A stretch of 50,230 bases of DNA from DATGZX01 sp035296965 (GTDB lineage: Bacteria > Planctomycetota > Planctomycetia > Gemmatales > Gemmataceae): NCBI GenBank assembly GCA_035296965.1, contig DATGZX010000267.1, positions 1 to 50,230 of the forward strand, given 5' to 3'. A program made the translations under genes and the position numbers. Of the stretch, positions 9,180 through 18,393 are shown piece by piece (position 1 is the stretch's first letter; each line of letters opens with the position of its first letter). The notes under the pieces are model-generated. The model ran no database searches. It was given only the letters and a program-made list of their open reading frames with translations, and was not told where the DNA came from.

Positions 9180-10294
9180 GTGCGCACGTTGCCCGCCTTG
9201 ACGGGCGTACGCCCGGGGAGACGCGTGGTCCCGAGGTTGCGGCAGGCGATCAACTCGGCGACGATGCTGATTGCAATTTCGGGAACAGTCTGCGAGCCAA
9301 TCTCGAAACCGAGCGGCGCGTGAACCTTTTCCAGAACTTCCGGAGCAATGCCCTTGGCAATCAGGTCCTCGTAAATCAGCTTGATCTTCCTCTTGCTGCC
9401 GATCATGCCGACGTAGCCTGCTGCCGTGGGGGCTAAATGATAGAGCGCCTCCTCGTCATGCGCGTGACCACGCGTGACGACCAGGCAATAGGTTGAGGAA
9501 TTGATGTCGCGCAGCAGAAGTTCCCTCAAGTGAGTGGAAATGTCGCCGACAAGGATTCGTTCTGCAGTCGGGAATCGCTCTCGACTCGCATAGCGTTCGC
9601 GATCGTCCAGCACCCATACGTCAAAATCAACCTCGGCTGCCAGGCGCGCCACCGCTTGTCCCACGTGTCCACCGCCCACGATCAACAGCGTGATGCGCGG
9701 CAGGATCGGGAGATAAGCAATGCCATGATGGCTTGCTGGGCAAGGGCGATTCGAGAGCGGCGCGAGGTTGTGGAAGATCTCAGAGGGAAGTGGCCCATTT
9801 CGAGTGCGGGCTGCCAGCCGGCCTTCCGGACTGAAGAGAAAGCGGTGCCCGACGGGCACGCCGATCTCCTCGCGGATGACGACAGCTTCCGTACAGCCCT
9901 GGCCTTTTTCAATCAGGTCCTGGAAGCGACGATAGTATTCGCTCAGGGGCTGGCGGCGCTCGGATTGGTCGTGGTGCACGCTCGGCACCGGATCCAAAAG
10001 CATGCTCATTCGTCCGCCGCAGATCAGGCCATCGTCCCAGCCGTAGTTATCATCCAGACAAAAGGTGAGCACTTCCTCGGGACCCTCGGCCGTCATCATG
10101 CCGAGGGCGCGCTGCTTCACCTCGGCTTCCACGCAACCGCCGCCGAGTGTGCCGCGCTGGCTGCCGTCCGGAAAGACCAGCATCACGGCGCCGGCTTTTT
10201 GAGGGGTGGAGCCGCGCGTCTCGACCACGGCGCAGTAGGCGCACTCTCGACCTTGCTCCAGGGCCGCCAACAATTCCTTGAGAAACTCGCGCAT
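9176..10294 (-). CDS. xdhC: XdhC/CoxI family molybdoenzyme maturation factor
   Basis: 372 residues. The N-terminal XdhC_CoxI domain (about 10-85) contains VVETRGSTPQKAGAVMLV and the GTLGGGCVEAEV motif. The C-terminal XdhC_C Rossmann domain (about 205-350) begins with LLIVGGGHVGQAVARLA and includes the VVTRGHAHDEEAL and GMIGSKRKI motifs. XdhC binds Mo cofactor, promotes sulfuration and inserts it into xanthine dehydrogenase-like apoenzymes. It is first in the two-gene unit with mocA. The dedicated client enzyme must be encoded elsewhere. Confidence 0.88.
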   Translation of the reverse strand: MREFLKELLAALEQGRECAYCAVVETRGSTPQKAGAVMLVFPDGSQRGTLGGGCVEAEVKQRALGMMTAEGPEEVLTFCLDDNYGWDDGLICGGRMSMLLDPVPSVHHDQSERRQPLSEYYRRFQDLIEKGQGCTEAVVIREEIGVPVGHRFLFSPEGRLAARTRNGPLPSEIFHNLAPLSNRPCPASHHGIAYLPILPRITLLIVGGGHVGQAVARLAAEVDFDVWVLDDRERYASRERFPTAERILVGDISTHLRELLLRDINSSTYCLVVTRGHAHDEEALYHLAPTAAGYVGMIGSKRKIKLIYEDLIAKGIAPEVLEKVHAPLGFEIGSQTVPEIAISIVAELIACRNLGTTRLPGRTPVKAGNVRT

Positions 10295-10678
10295 CTTACG
10301 ATCGATCGCTCACCGGGTAACGGCCGCTCACTCCGATCTCAGGTGTTATCTTATCGCAAGGAGAAGGTCGAGCAAACAGGCACGCATGGACATCGGCGGA
10401 GGTAATGCCTGGGCCGGGGATGCGAGTTGAAAACAGAGCCGTCCTGTCGAGTCGCCCCCTTCACACCGTTCACAATTCCTTAATCTTTAATGTGTTATCT
10501 TCACGGATAATGTCGGGTTGCGCTGCCGAGCCCGAACGCATGGCCTCACGCCCGCACCGCACTAGTAGTTGTTGCTATCGCTCGTAAGGGCACCAAGCTT
10601 CTTCAATCTGCAAAACGGGCCCACCATGTCCGCAAGAGTTGGTTAAAATAGAAGTGGGATAAAGGGAGGTATTGATTC
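10295..10678. other. Divergent intergenic region
   Basis: About 380 bp between leftward xdhC and the rightward OmpR-type regulator, expected to hold promoters for both. AT-richer around 10470-10510. The regulator's GGGAGG ribosome site lies at about 10664-10669. No gene or RNA element recognised. Confidence 0.4.
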
Positions 10679-11356
10679 GTGCGCGTACTTCTCATCGAGG
10701 ACCACAAGCCGTTGGTGCGTGCCCTTAAACAAGGGCTGGAGGAGGAGCAGTTCGCGGTAGATGTTGCATTCGATGGTGAGGAAGGGGCCTACAAAGCGGA
10801 GACGGCGAAGTATGATGTGATCATCCTCGACCTGATGCTGCCCAAGGAAGACGGCCTGTCCCTGTTGCAGCGCTGGCGGCGGGCGGGCATGATGACCCAC
10901 GTCCTGGTCCTGACGGCGCGAGGCGGCATTGAGGACAAGGTTCGCGGCTTAGATCTTGGCGCGGACGATTACCTGGCCAAGCCATTCGAACTGAAGGAAT
11001 TGCTCGCACGCATGCGCGCCCTGGTGCGGCGCGGCCACCAGGTCAAGGACCCGGTCTTGCGCATCTACGATCTGGAAATCGATACCACCACACGCACGGT
11101 TAAGCGTTCCGGCAAGGTAATCCACCTTACCCCGCGCGAGTTTGCCCTTCTGCAATTCCTGGCATTTCATCGCGGGAAGGTTGTCACGCGGTCCATGATC
11201 TGGGAACATCTTTACGACGAGCAGGACGAAAACACGTCCAACGTCGTCGACGTCTATATTCGTTACTTGCGTAACAAGATCGATAAAGATTTCGAGCCTA
11301 AGCTGATTTTGACGCGCTGGGGAGAGGGGTACATGCTCCGGGGTGATGAAACATGA
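10679..11356 (+). CDS. OmpR/PhoB-family response regulator
   Basis: 225 residues. Receiver (1-115) with D8/D9-type acidic pair, phospho-acceptor D51 (ILDLMLP), T79 and K101 (KPFELKELL). The winged-helix DNA-binding domain (about 125-222) has TPREFALLQFL and the recognition helix region NVVDVYIRYLRNKID. The start is GTG with AAAGGGAGG about 9 nt upstream. The stop overlaps the ATG of the histidine kinase (ATGA 11353-11356), so they are a coupled pair. Sequence resembles CusR/QseB-type regulators of envelope or metal stress, but the regulon is unknown. Confidence 0.92.
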   Translation: MRVLLIEDHKPLVRALKQGLEEEQFAVDVAFDGEEGAYKAETAKYDVIILDLMLPKEDGLSLLQRWRRAGMMTHVLVLTARGGIEDKVRGLDLGADDYLAKPFELKELLARMRALVRRGHQVKDPVLRIYDLEIDTTTRTVKRSGKVIHLTPREFALLQFLAFHRGKVVTRSMIWEHLYDEQDENTSNVVDVYIRYLRNKIDKDFEPKLILTRWGEGYMLRGDET

Positions 11357-13212
11357 GATCGATTCGCCTGTCGCTGATGGTGTATTTTCTCATACTGCTG
11401 GCTCTGGGGCTCGGGGCAGTCTCTCTAGCCTTTTACGCGAGGACGCAACAACTACAGAAGGAACTGGTCAAGGCGCGCGGCAATCTGCTGCAGGTGGAGC
11501 ACGCTGCGGCGCGTGAAAGTGAATTGAAGAAGATCGACAATTTGCTTGAGGGCCAGGCCAAGTACCTAGCTGGTCACGCAGAATTTCAGTACAAGGAGTC
11601 GCGGACTCAAATCGACGTTCTGGCTTCGGTGGGCATGTTAAACGCCGGCCTCAATCCAAGCCTGTACCCGTTCCTTGCTCCGCTCTGGTATGGCGTCGGC
11701 GAACGGCCCCCGATCCCTTTGGCCTGGCGCTTGCGCAGGATTTTGAGTAGCCAGGTTCGGTTTGACGAACAGGGATTGGCCGCCGATCCAAGCGTTACGG
11801 AGTATTTCCAGATCAATACCAGTCTGGGCAGCGTCTGGCGCTCGCGATCGATGGGAAGCCACACCTTTGATGTTTCCCAGGAGGTCCTCGACGGTATCCC
11901 ACTGTTAGAGGCAAAATTTGACAATCTGGAGTTAGAGCCTGGCATTCGAACCCGGCGCGTTACATGGAAAGTGCCTGTATCGCAAGTCAAGTTCCTTCCG
12001 CGCTCGCAGTTTCGACCAGGCTCGCCGCGCGACCAACCGCCAGCCGGAAGACTTGGCAACGGGGACGCCGCCGGTAACCGACCTGCACGAGGCCAGATGC
12101 CGCCTGAGGGGGCCGGTTCGAACCGACAAGCGAATGGAGACTCCGGCGTTCGCACCACTCCCGCTCTCCTGATCCAATGCGCCGCGGACATCAAACATCG
12201 AGAGGCCATCCTTGCGGATTTGAATGAAAAGTTAGAGACGGATCTCGCCGAACTGCAAGTTAATTCGGCGGCAAACCTAAGTGAGCTGCGCAATAGGCTG
12301 CTGCTCATTAGCCTGGCGACCTTCGTGGCGACAGTCGTTGGGGGCATTGGACTCGTGCGCTTCGGGCTATCCCCTCTGCGGCGGCTCTCTGAGGCCGTGA
12401 GTCAGGTTTCGGCGAAGGACTTCATATTGCCGCTGGATGAGAGACGTCTGCCCCGCGAATTACGCCCCATCGTTGAGCGCTTGACCGAAACCTTGAAGCT
12501 GCTGGAGCGGGCCTTCGACCGCGAGAAGCAGGCCGCGGCTGACATTTCCCATGAGCTGCGCACGCCTTTGGCGGCGCTGCTCATGACCCTTGAGGTGGGC
12601 CTGCGCAAGAATCGTTCCCCCGAGGAATATCGCGAAATGCTCGCTGAGTGCCACGCGGCTGGGCGGCAGATGAGTCAGTTGGTGGAACGATTGCTCGCGC
12701 TGGCCCGGCTGGATGCGGGCGTCGATACACTCCGGCCACAAAATCTCGACGCTTCCCATTTGGTCGAGCAGTGCGCCTCGCTGGTGCGGCCGCTGGCGGA
12801 CGCGCGTGGCCTGGAAATTCAGGTCAAACGGAACGGCTCGATTCTGTGCAGGACCGACCCCAACAAACTACGTGAGGTGGTGACGAACCTGCTCCACAAC
12901 GCAATCGAGTACAATCGGCCCCAGGGCCGAGTTGAAGTTTCGGTGAAGCAGGAGAACGGCGAACTCGATCTGGAAGTACGGGACACCGGCATCGGCATTG
13001 CTCCTGGCGCGTTCCCTCATCTGTTCGAACGCTTTTATCGAGCGGATCCCTCCCGCCATGCCGACGGACTCCACGCCGGCCTGGGACTGGCGATCGTCAA
13101 GGGCTATTTGGATTTGATGGCTGGCAGCATTACTGTAGAGAGCAAAGAGGGCGAGGGCACTACCTTTCACGTCCGCCTGCCCGTTTCACCTGCCGCGAGA
13201 AAGGTCGGCTAA
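11353..13212 (+). CDS. Sensor histidine kinase (OmpR-type system)
   Basis: 619 residues. Transmembrane segments at about 8-29 and 314-336 enclose an unusually long extracytoplasmic region (~285 residues) with a Pro/Gly/Arg-rich insert at about 220-265. Then come HAMP (about 335-390), HisKA with the H box ISHELRTPL (His 400), and HATPase with N box NLLHNAIEYN, G1 DTGIGI, F box LFERFYRAD and G2 GLGLAIV. It phosphorylates the overlapping upstream regulator. The long sensor domain is not one I recognise. Confidence 0.92.
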   Translation: MRSIRLSLMVYFLILLALGLGAVSLAFYARTQQLQKELVKARGNLLQVEHAAARESELKKIDNLLEGQAKYLAGHAEFQYKESRTQIDVLASVGMLNAGLNPSLYPFLAPLWYGVGERPPIPLAWRLRRILSSQVRFDEQGLAADPSVTEYFQINTSLGSVWRSRSMGSHTFDVSQEVLDGIPLLEAKFDNLELEPGIRTRRVTWKVPVSQVKFLPRSQFRPGSPRDQPPAGRLGNGDAAGNRPARGQMPPEGAGSNRQANGDSGVRTTPALLIQCAADIKHREAILADLNEKLETDLAELQVNSAANLSELRNRLLLISLATFVATVVGGIGLVRFGLSPLRRLSEAVSQVSAKDFILPLDERRLPRELRPIVERLTETLKLLERAFDREKQAAADISHELRTPLAALLMTLEVGLRKNRSPEEYREMLAECHAAGRQMSQLVERLLALARLDAGVDTLRPQNLDASHLVEQCASLVRPLADARGLEIQVKRNGSILCRTDPNKLREVVTNLLHNAIEYNRPQGRVEVSVKQENGELDLEVRDTGIGIAPGAFPHLFERFYRADPSRHADGLHAGLGLAIVKGYLDLMAGSITVESKEGEGTTFHVRLPVSPAARKVG

Positions 13213-13251
13213 GCACCTCGCTCTCTTGCTGGCAGTCAAAAGTCGCCCACC

Positions 13252-16200
13252 CTACTTACCCCTGGCCAATTCAAAGTCACGCGGCGTCTTACCAAGATAT
13301 ATGTGATCGAACCAGCCTGCCTCGCCATCAACGGGACTGAGCGCGATGCCAGTCCACGTGAACTCGCCGAAATCGGCGTAAAGGTCACGGGTGACGACGA
13401 CCCAGTCCGTGGGGAGTTTGGCATCGAGCGCAATGGATGCGCCATAGGGCTCCGGCCCCGTGCCCGCGTGATAGCGAAACTTGGCGGCATTTCCCTCGGA
13501 TGGCCCCCATTGACCATCATGATTCAGCTGCAGGCAGATGGTTTGGCCTCCCTTCTTCTTCCATGCGAAGCGCAAAAAGCGGTACTCGTCGCGACCAGGG
13601 TTCTGCCGGATGCGGATTCCCAGGCCGGGCATGCGTTCGTTGAACCGCTGATCGGGTGTTACGCGCACGCTGCTCTTACCCGAGAATCTCTCCGTCGGAT
13701 CGAGACGCGCGGTCCCTGCCCCCTCGAGGAGGTTTGCCACGAAGTTCGCCTGGTCCTCGAATACAAGCCGGGGTCGCATGGGAGGGATAGGCAACGGACA
13801 GCCATGAAGGTCTTCCAGCGTGCGGGCCAGATAGATGTGATCGAAGAGCCCATACTCTCCGGGGCCGGGGGTGAAGCCGATTCCAGTCAGCGCGAATTCG
13901 CCAAAATCAGCGTATAGATCGCGGGTGACCACGACCCAGTCTGTGGGGAGTCGAGAATCTAGCTTGAGCGCTGCGACATGGAACGGGTTGTCCGCAGGCC
14001 CCGCCTCATAGCGATAGCTGGGGCCCGACCTGCCCCGCAATGGCCCCCAGCCGCCGTTGGCACTGAGCTGCAGCATGATGTTGCTGCCTCCCTGTTTTTT
14101 CCACGCAAAGCGGAGGTAGCGGAATTCCGCCTTAGCTGGCATCTCCTTGATCTTGTAGCCCCAACCTGGCATCTTCATGCGGAATCGTTGGCCCGCGCTC
14201 ACTTTCAAGGCGGCCGACCCTGCATAACGATCGACCGTTTCGAGCGAAGCTTGTCCATCGCCCTCGTGGAGCAGTGCCAGGAAATTGGGTTCGTCTTCGA
14301 AGACCTGGTAAAGAGCCGCTGGCGGCGGGGGTGGCGCGCCTTGGACAACCTGGACGGTGACTGGTACTTCATTCGAGCGGATCGCTTGTTGAGGAGAAAT
14401 CTGGCTAACGGCCACGAGTTTGATGTTGGGAAGAAGGCCGAGCTTCGTCTCGTAGGGAAATGCAACAGGCAACTCGAAATCGCTCCGATTGCCCGGCACG
14501 GTCACAGTCGGTGCCGGCAGCTCGGCAGGAAGCCCGGCCAAGCTCACGGTTACAGGTTTGCTGAATCCCGCGGCGCGTACCAATTTTCCCATGAGTTTGC
14601 CGGTTGTTCCGGAGCCGCTCTTCGCCTCGACAGTGGTGGATCCGGTCAATTTCAAGGCAAGCGCTTGAGTTGCCATGAAGCGCCGGCTTGGGGTGACGGC
14701 TGAAGCAAGGACGGTTCTCCCATCAGCTCCGAGCAGCTCGGCACGAATGGCCAGATCGTACGGTAGGACAGGCAGATCAGCCGGCACGAGAACAGATGCG
14801 ACAACGGAGGACTGGTTGGCGGCAATCACAGGCATGCCCTCGAGACGCAGGGCGCGATTCAAGTCATCTTGCTTGCCGTCGGGTGTCTTGGGAATCGGTT
14901 GGCTGGTCTCGAGCACGAGCCGGACTGGGCCGGTGACCCCCTTGGCGCGTGTGAGCGCCAGCGTGGCAGGGTAGGAGGCGCCGATGGGGATGGTCGCGTC
15001 CTGGTTGTCCCAGGCAATGCGGATGGGCTGAGGGTCGGTCACCGCGATCCCCAATTCACTGCGCAGCCAGGGTTCCGATTGAGTGGCGGTCACCGCGGGG
15101 AATAATGCGGTTCGCTGAATGCGCGCGCCGGCGTCGGTGCTCGCGCCCACAATTTGTGTCAAGAATTGGGACAGGTGTGCATCTGCGGGGGCTGAGAGCG
15201 AAAGCAGCGTGTCGGTTGCGCCCTGGGGGATATTGTCGCCCGACACCACGAGCCCCTTCGGCAAACCTGACAGCGAGAGCTTGATTTGGCCATTGTAATT
15301 CAGCCGGTTTGCACGCACACGCACGACCGCCGCCCCCGCTCGCGGCACAAGGTGACGGTCGGCGAAGAGAGTCAGGGTGAAGTCAGGATGGTCGACGGGT
15401 GTGGCGCTCAAACGATAGACGAAGTTGGGGCCGCCACGTCCCTGAAGGTCCCGTAGTACCACGATCAGCGCGTTGACGCCTGCCGGCACGGTGAAATCGA
15501 GCGCAGGGTCGATCGTATCCGGCTGGTCGTCGCTCTCCGCCAGTGTGGCGCCCGCCTCGTTGCGTACCGACAGTACGCCGTCGAGCGGGGAGCCAAAGCG
15601 ATTGGCCTGGACATCAAAACGCAAGCGCATGCCCGGCTTGACTAGCAAACGGTAGCGGTCCTCCGCCTGAGACCGGGTGAGCCGGCCCTCGATAACTGCG
15701 GGAGCCGTGACTTCTTGCAGTTTGCCCTGTGGCGATTCCATTTTGGGCACTTCGGGGAAATCGCCTACTAGGATGCGCGGCGCCGGGCCCGTGAAACCAG
15801 CCGACGAGGGCAGTGGAACAGGAAGGTCGCCCACGGCACCACGCAGATTGACGTTTACGCGCAGGTTCTGTCTGAGGAACGGCCCAATCAATTCAAACGA
15901 CGCCGCCGTGCCGCGTCTTGCGCCCATGGGGAACAGGAGGTCGGCCACCTGCAACGTACCGATTTTCAGACGAAACTGGTTAGGGTAGCCGGCACGGTAG
16001 AGCATATCACGGAGATCGACCGTGTAGGAACCGTCCGCGGGAAGTACGACCTGGAGCCGGGCATCTCCGGAAAGGGCCGCTTGCCCCGATGACCAGGCAA
16101 GTTGGACGTGGCGGGCATCAGATAGCTCCAGCACAGGATCCAGCGCGGCCCCTAGCCTGCGCGCCTCAAGGTCCACGACGATGCGTTCACCCTTTTTCCC

Positions 16201-16659
16201 CGTAAAGGCCGTCTGCAGAACCGCGTTACCGGCCAGCGTACCATGCAGTGCCGCCGGTAGTTTAGAGAGCTGTGAAGCAAATGGTATCTGGGCTAGCTCG
16301 TCAATGGCGATCACGACAGGATTGGAGATGCCTTTCGAGTTGGCCACACGAAGTTGATACATTCCGGGCGCTATGGTTTTAGGAAGCGTGACATCGATCT
16401 GGATGCGATTCGGCGTCGCGCCCGGTCGAAGGGTCTGAGAGGAGATCGACACTGGCATGACAATGTGGGGCGCGGGTAGCAGATCGCTGCCGTCGATCGT
16501 CAAAGTGGTCGTCGCCCCGGATTGGAGCCCGCGGAGGGAAAGGCTGGCGATCTCGGGGGCTGCATGCGCAGCTAGGGCGCAATGATTGAGACAGATCCCA
16601 AGTGCTGATGTCAAGAGGAGGCGGCGTGCCAAGAGGCGAGACCAACTTCTAGCGAACAT
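13252..16659 (-). CDS. Large secreted protein with two tandem C-terminal beta domains
   Basis: 1135 residues. A signal peptide spans about 1-33 (LLLTSALGICLNHCALAAHAA). The body has IPT/PPC-like beta-sandwich segments (about 35-530, with TIDGSDLL-type and LVKPGMRLRFDVQANRFGSPLDG-type strands) and further Ig-like segments to about 780. The last ~350 residues are a tandem duplication of one ~170-residue domain. Each copy starts with FED-NF-ALL-EG and shares EYRFLRFAWKK-GG and LPTDWVVVTRDLYADFGEF. The architecture is common among planctomycete exported proteins of unknown function; the duplicated domain resembles a carbohydrate-binding type jelly roll (inference). No catalytic motif is seen. Confidence 0.75.
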   Translation of the reverse strand: MFARSWSRLLARRLLLTSALGICLNHCALAAHAAPEIASLSLRGLQSGATTTLTIDGSDLLPAPHIVMPVSISSQTLRPGATPNRIQIDVTLPKTIAPGMYQLRVANSKGISNPVVIAIDELAQIPFASQLSKLPAALHGTLAGNAVLQTAFTGKKGERIVVDLEARRLGAALDPVLELSDARHVQLAWSSGQAALSGDARLQVVLPADGSYTVDLRDMLYRAGYPNQFRLKIGTLQVADLLFPMGARRGTAASFELIGPFLRQNLRVNVNLRGAVGDLPVPLPSSAGFTGPAPRILVGDFPEVPKMESPQGKLQEVTAPAVIEGRLTRSQAEDRYRLLVKPGMRLRFDVQANRFGSPLDGVLSVRNEAGATLAESDDQPDTIDPALDFTVPAGVNALIVVLRDLQGRGGPNFVYRLSATPVDHPDFTLTLFADRHLVPRAGAAVVRVRANRLNYNGQIKLSLSGLPKGLVVSGDNIPQGATDTLLSLSAPADAHLSQFLTQIVGASTDAGARIQRTALFPAVTATQSEPWLRSELGIAVTDPQPIRIAWDNQDATIPIGASYPATLALTRAKGVTGPVRLVLETSQPIPKTPDGKQDDLNRALRLEGMPVIAANQSSVVASVLVPADLPVLPYDLAIRAELLGADGRTVLASAVTPSRRFMATQALALKLTGSTTVEAKSGSGTTGKLMGKLVRAAGFSKPVTVSLAGLPAELPAPTVTVPGNRSDFELPVAFPYETKLGLLPNIKLVAVSQISPQQAIRSNEVPVTVQVVQGAPPPPPAALYQVFEDEPNFLALLHEGDGQASLETVDRYAGSAALKVSAGQRFRMKMPGWGYKIKEMPAKAEFRYLRFAWKKQGGSNIMLQLSANGGWGPLRGRSGPSYRYEAGPADNPFHVAALKLDSRLPTDWVVVTRDLYADFGEFALTGIGFTPGPGEYGLFDHIYLARTLEDLHGCPLPIPPMRPRLVFEDQANFVANLLEGAGTARLDPTERFSGKSSVRVTPDQRFNERMPGLGIRIRQNPGRDEYRFLRFAWKKKGGQTICLQLNHDGQWGPSEGNAAKFRYHAGTGPEPYGASIALDAKLPTDWVVVTRDLYADFGEFTWTGIALSPVDGEAGWFDHIYLGKTPRDFELARGK

Positions 16660-16909
16660 ACTGCTGACCCTCGAATGCTTCTCGCAGTTGTAAGTCGTCG
16701 TTCCCTGTTATATGCGGATCAGGAGGGAGAATGCAACGCTGCCATCGTGCGGCCTGGATCGAATATACTGCCGTCGCACCAATTCCCAACAGGGCAAGCT
16801 GTGTACACCCAATGGGATGTCCTTGATGGGTCAGCACCTTGTCGATAAACGCTCGCGTCCGTTCGGGCAATTCGTAACATTTCGCTGCTGAACGGTGAGG
16901 CTCTCGGCT

Positions 16910-17256
16910 GATGTGCGGATGCGGAAACGGCCGATAACTTCGGACCGATCCGCCAATACACCCACAAAGCTCGCATGCGGACCGATCAGGAATTGCCCGG
17001 AGCTGTAGAGCGTGTCCTCGGGTGGGCAAATAGGCCGGTGAAGCGTCGAAATGGACGATCCGCGGCGCCAGTTGTCAGCTGGCCTTCAGCTGTAGCGATC
17101 TTAAAGCCTCCTTCCCCCAACTTTCACGCAATCCACTTTTTAGGCTCCTAGTATCTCTCCCTCAGTCATGCACGTTGCTTCGGAAAGAGTTGTTGGGCGC
17201 GGGCATCGTTGCCTGCATCGAAGTGAGCGTCTGCTTGTTTCAAGATGAAGGAGGTG
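16910..17256 (+). repeat. Long direct repeat, copy 1 (duplicated leader)
   Basis: About 340 bp aligned end to end with 18015-18372, starting at GCTCTCGGCTGATG and ending at CAAGATGAAGGAGGT. It contains long identical blocks such as CTTTCACGCAATCCACTT and GGGCATCGTTGCCTGCATCG, with scattered substitutions and small indels. Copy 2 ends at the ribosome-binding site of the DUF1559 gene, so this copy looks like a duplicate of that gene's promoter and leader, here leading into a structured RNA instead of a protein start. The flanking 16660-16909 stretch shows nothing recognisable. Confidence 0.85.
17076..17092. promoter_or_regulatory. Paired CAGCTG sites (possible operator), copy 1
   Basis: CAGCTG-GCCTT-CAGCTG: two palindromic hexamers repeated with 11-bp periodicity. 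The same arrangement with a different 5-bp spacer is kept in copy 2 of the long repeat (18193-18209), which suggests a protein-binding site in the upstream region. Confidence 0.35.
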
Positions 17257-17284
17257 GTGGGATTTGCATGGCAGTGTAATGAGA

Positions 17285-17412
17285 ACGGCCAGGAAACTGA
17301 GGTAAACAGTTTGCCTGGCCGTGAGTTGCGCCGATTCGAGCGTCGTCGGGACACAGGAGTCGGCTACTTCGAAATCTGACGAAGGAAGATTAGACTCCTG
17401 TCTCCCCTTTTT
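17285..17412 (+). ncRNA. Candidate structured RNA (small RNA or attenuated leader)
   Basis: Two strong hairpins follow leader copy 1. Hairpin 1 (17285-17322) pairs ACGGCCAGG with CCTGGCCGT, then AAACT with AGTTT, leaving a single bulged G. Hairpin 2 (17348-17406) is an intrinsic terminator. A transcript started in the repeat would end at 17412 as a short two-hairpin RNA unless it reads through into the ORF at 17448. The third strand GAGAACAGGAG (17426-17436), which includes that ORF's ribosome site, can pair with the right arm of the terminator, giving a mutually exclusive fold. Not matched to any RNA family I know. Confidence 0.4.
17348..17412 (+). terminator. Intrinsic terminator
   Basis: Stem GGGACACAGGAGTC (17348-17361) with GACTCCTGTCTCCC (17393-17406): 13 of 14 pairs, one C-C mismatch, 31-nt loop, then C and TTTTT (17408-17412). 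This is a good Rho-independent terminator on the plus strand. Confidence 0.6.
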
Positions 17413-17427
17413 CAAGACATGTCTTGA
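17412..17427. promoter_or_regulatory. 16-bp perfect palindrome (possible operator)
   Basis: TCAAGACATGTCTTGA is a perfect palindrome between the terminator and the Shine-Dalgarno of the ORF at 17448. It could be an operator or part of the leader fold described for 17285-17412. Confidence 0.35.
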
Positions 17428-17447
17428 GAACAGGAGATTAAGAAGTC

Positions 17448-17747
17448 ATGTTTATCCAGCAGATCCTTAAAAGGGAGATTCTTCGCATTGCAATTGATCT
17501 GAATGGCCTCTTACCGCTATTCAGACCTCCGCCTCTCGCTGAGGGGACAATTAACAAAACCGTATTATTGGAGGCGAAGCAGCTTGGCCATCGACTTGGC
17601 ACTCTTTTGTCTGGCGTTCACGTCCAGCATCGCCTAACGATTGAACAAATCTTCGCAAAAGAGGCCGCCACCGTACTGTCCGGTATTGAAGATGAAGCTG
17701 CGGAGTATCTCCGAAAAAGGCCACGGAATTCTGAACAGGCCGAGTGA
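17448..17747 (+). CDS. Small hypothetical protein
   Basis: 99 residues starting at ATG 17448, with AGGAG about 10 nt upstream. The composition is protein-like (helical stretches VLLEAKQLGHRLGTLLSG and EQIFAKEAATVLSGIEDEAAEYLRKR), acidic and Lys-rich toward the end, with no signal peptide. No family recognised. It sits between the two copies of the long leader repeat and directly behind a terminator and palindrome, so its expression may depend on read-through. It could be non-coding. Confidence 0.4.
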   Translation: MFIQQILKREILRIAIDLNGLLPLFRPPPLAEGTINKTVLLEAKQLGHRLGTLLSGVHVQHRLTIEQIFAKEAATVLSGIEDEAAEYLRKRPRNSEQAE

Positions 17748-18014
17748 TCAGTAGCCAGCTGCAGGGGCCAGGGAAGTAATACTCCCCTGGCTTCCTTTCA
17801 ATTTCTCACGTCTGGATCGAATCTCACTGCGCCGCGCCAAATCCATTGCTCCGCCGGGCGTAGGGTTGAATGGACGGATTGCTGTTTCGACACCATGCAA
17901 ATGCGTGCCGGAAGCACTCGTGCTTTGCGCCCTCGTCACAGCGCTCGTCGGCCTACTTATTTCGCCATTTCCAGAGTTTTGGTGGATATGCACGATTCGT
18001 TGTTGACCGGCCAA

Positions 18015-18372
18015 GCTCTCGGCTGATGCGCGGATGGCGAAACAGCCGATAAGTTCGGACCGATCCGCCAATACACGTACAAAGCTCGGATGTGAATCGA
18101 TCACGAATTGCCCGCAGCTGTGGAGCGCGTCCTCGTGTGGGCAAATGGGCCCGTGAAGGCTCGAAATGGACAATCCGTCGTCTGCCAGATCTCAGCTGGA
18201 GGTCAGCTGTGGCGCTCTTAAAGGATACTTTCCTTAACTTTCACGCAATCCACTTGTAAGACACGTAGCATACGTCTCTTTAGTCACACGCGCTGCTTCT
18301 GAGTGAGTTGTCTGGCGCGGGCATCGTTGCCTGCATCGAAGTAAGCGTCTGCTTGGTCTCAAGCATGGAGGT
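18015..18372 (+). repeat. Long direct repeat, copy 2 (leader of DUF1559 gene)
   Basis: Partner of 16910-17256. It ends at CATGGAGGT, immediately in front of the two GTG starts of the DUF1559 gene, so it should contain that gene's promoter and 5' leader. The preceding stretch 17750-18014 has no supportable gene. Confidence 0.85.
18193..18209. promoter_or_regulatory. Paired CAGCTG sites (possible operator), copy 2
   Basis: CAGCTG-GAGGT-CAGCTG, the counterpart of 17076-17092, about 185 bp upstream of the DUF1559 start. Both hexamers and the 11-bp spacing are kept while the spacer differs. Confidence 0.35.
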
Positions 18373-18393
18373 ACTTACGTGAGGAGTTCAACC

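Noticed and set aside
17140..17415. Minus-strand ORF of 91 codons beginning MKKGRQESNLP
   Set aside because: It is antisense to the hairpin and terminator region; such RQESNLP-like frames are typical spurious translations of structured RNA, and composition is not protein-like.
17285..17420. Possible tRNA in the structured segment
   Set aside because: No acceptor stem, no TTCRA T-loop and no CCA-like end; the pairing is better explained by two hairpins and a terminator.
16649..18173. Two minus-strand ORFs with matching MPTRG-APQLRAI sequences
   Set aside because: The similarity comes from the long DNA repeat itself; the frames diverge and close at different places, so no conserved protein is supported.
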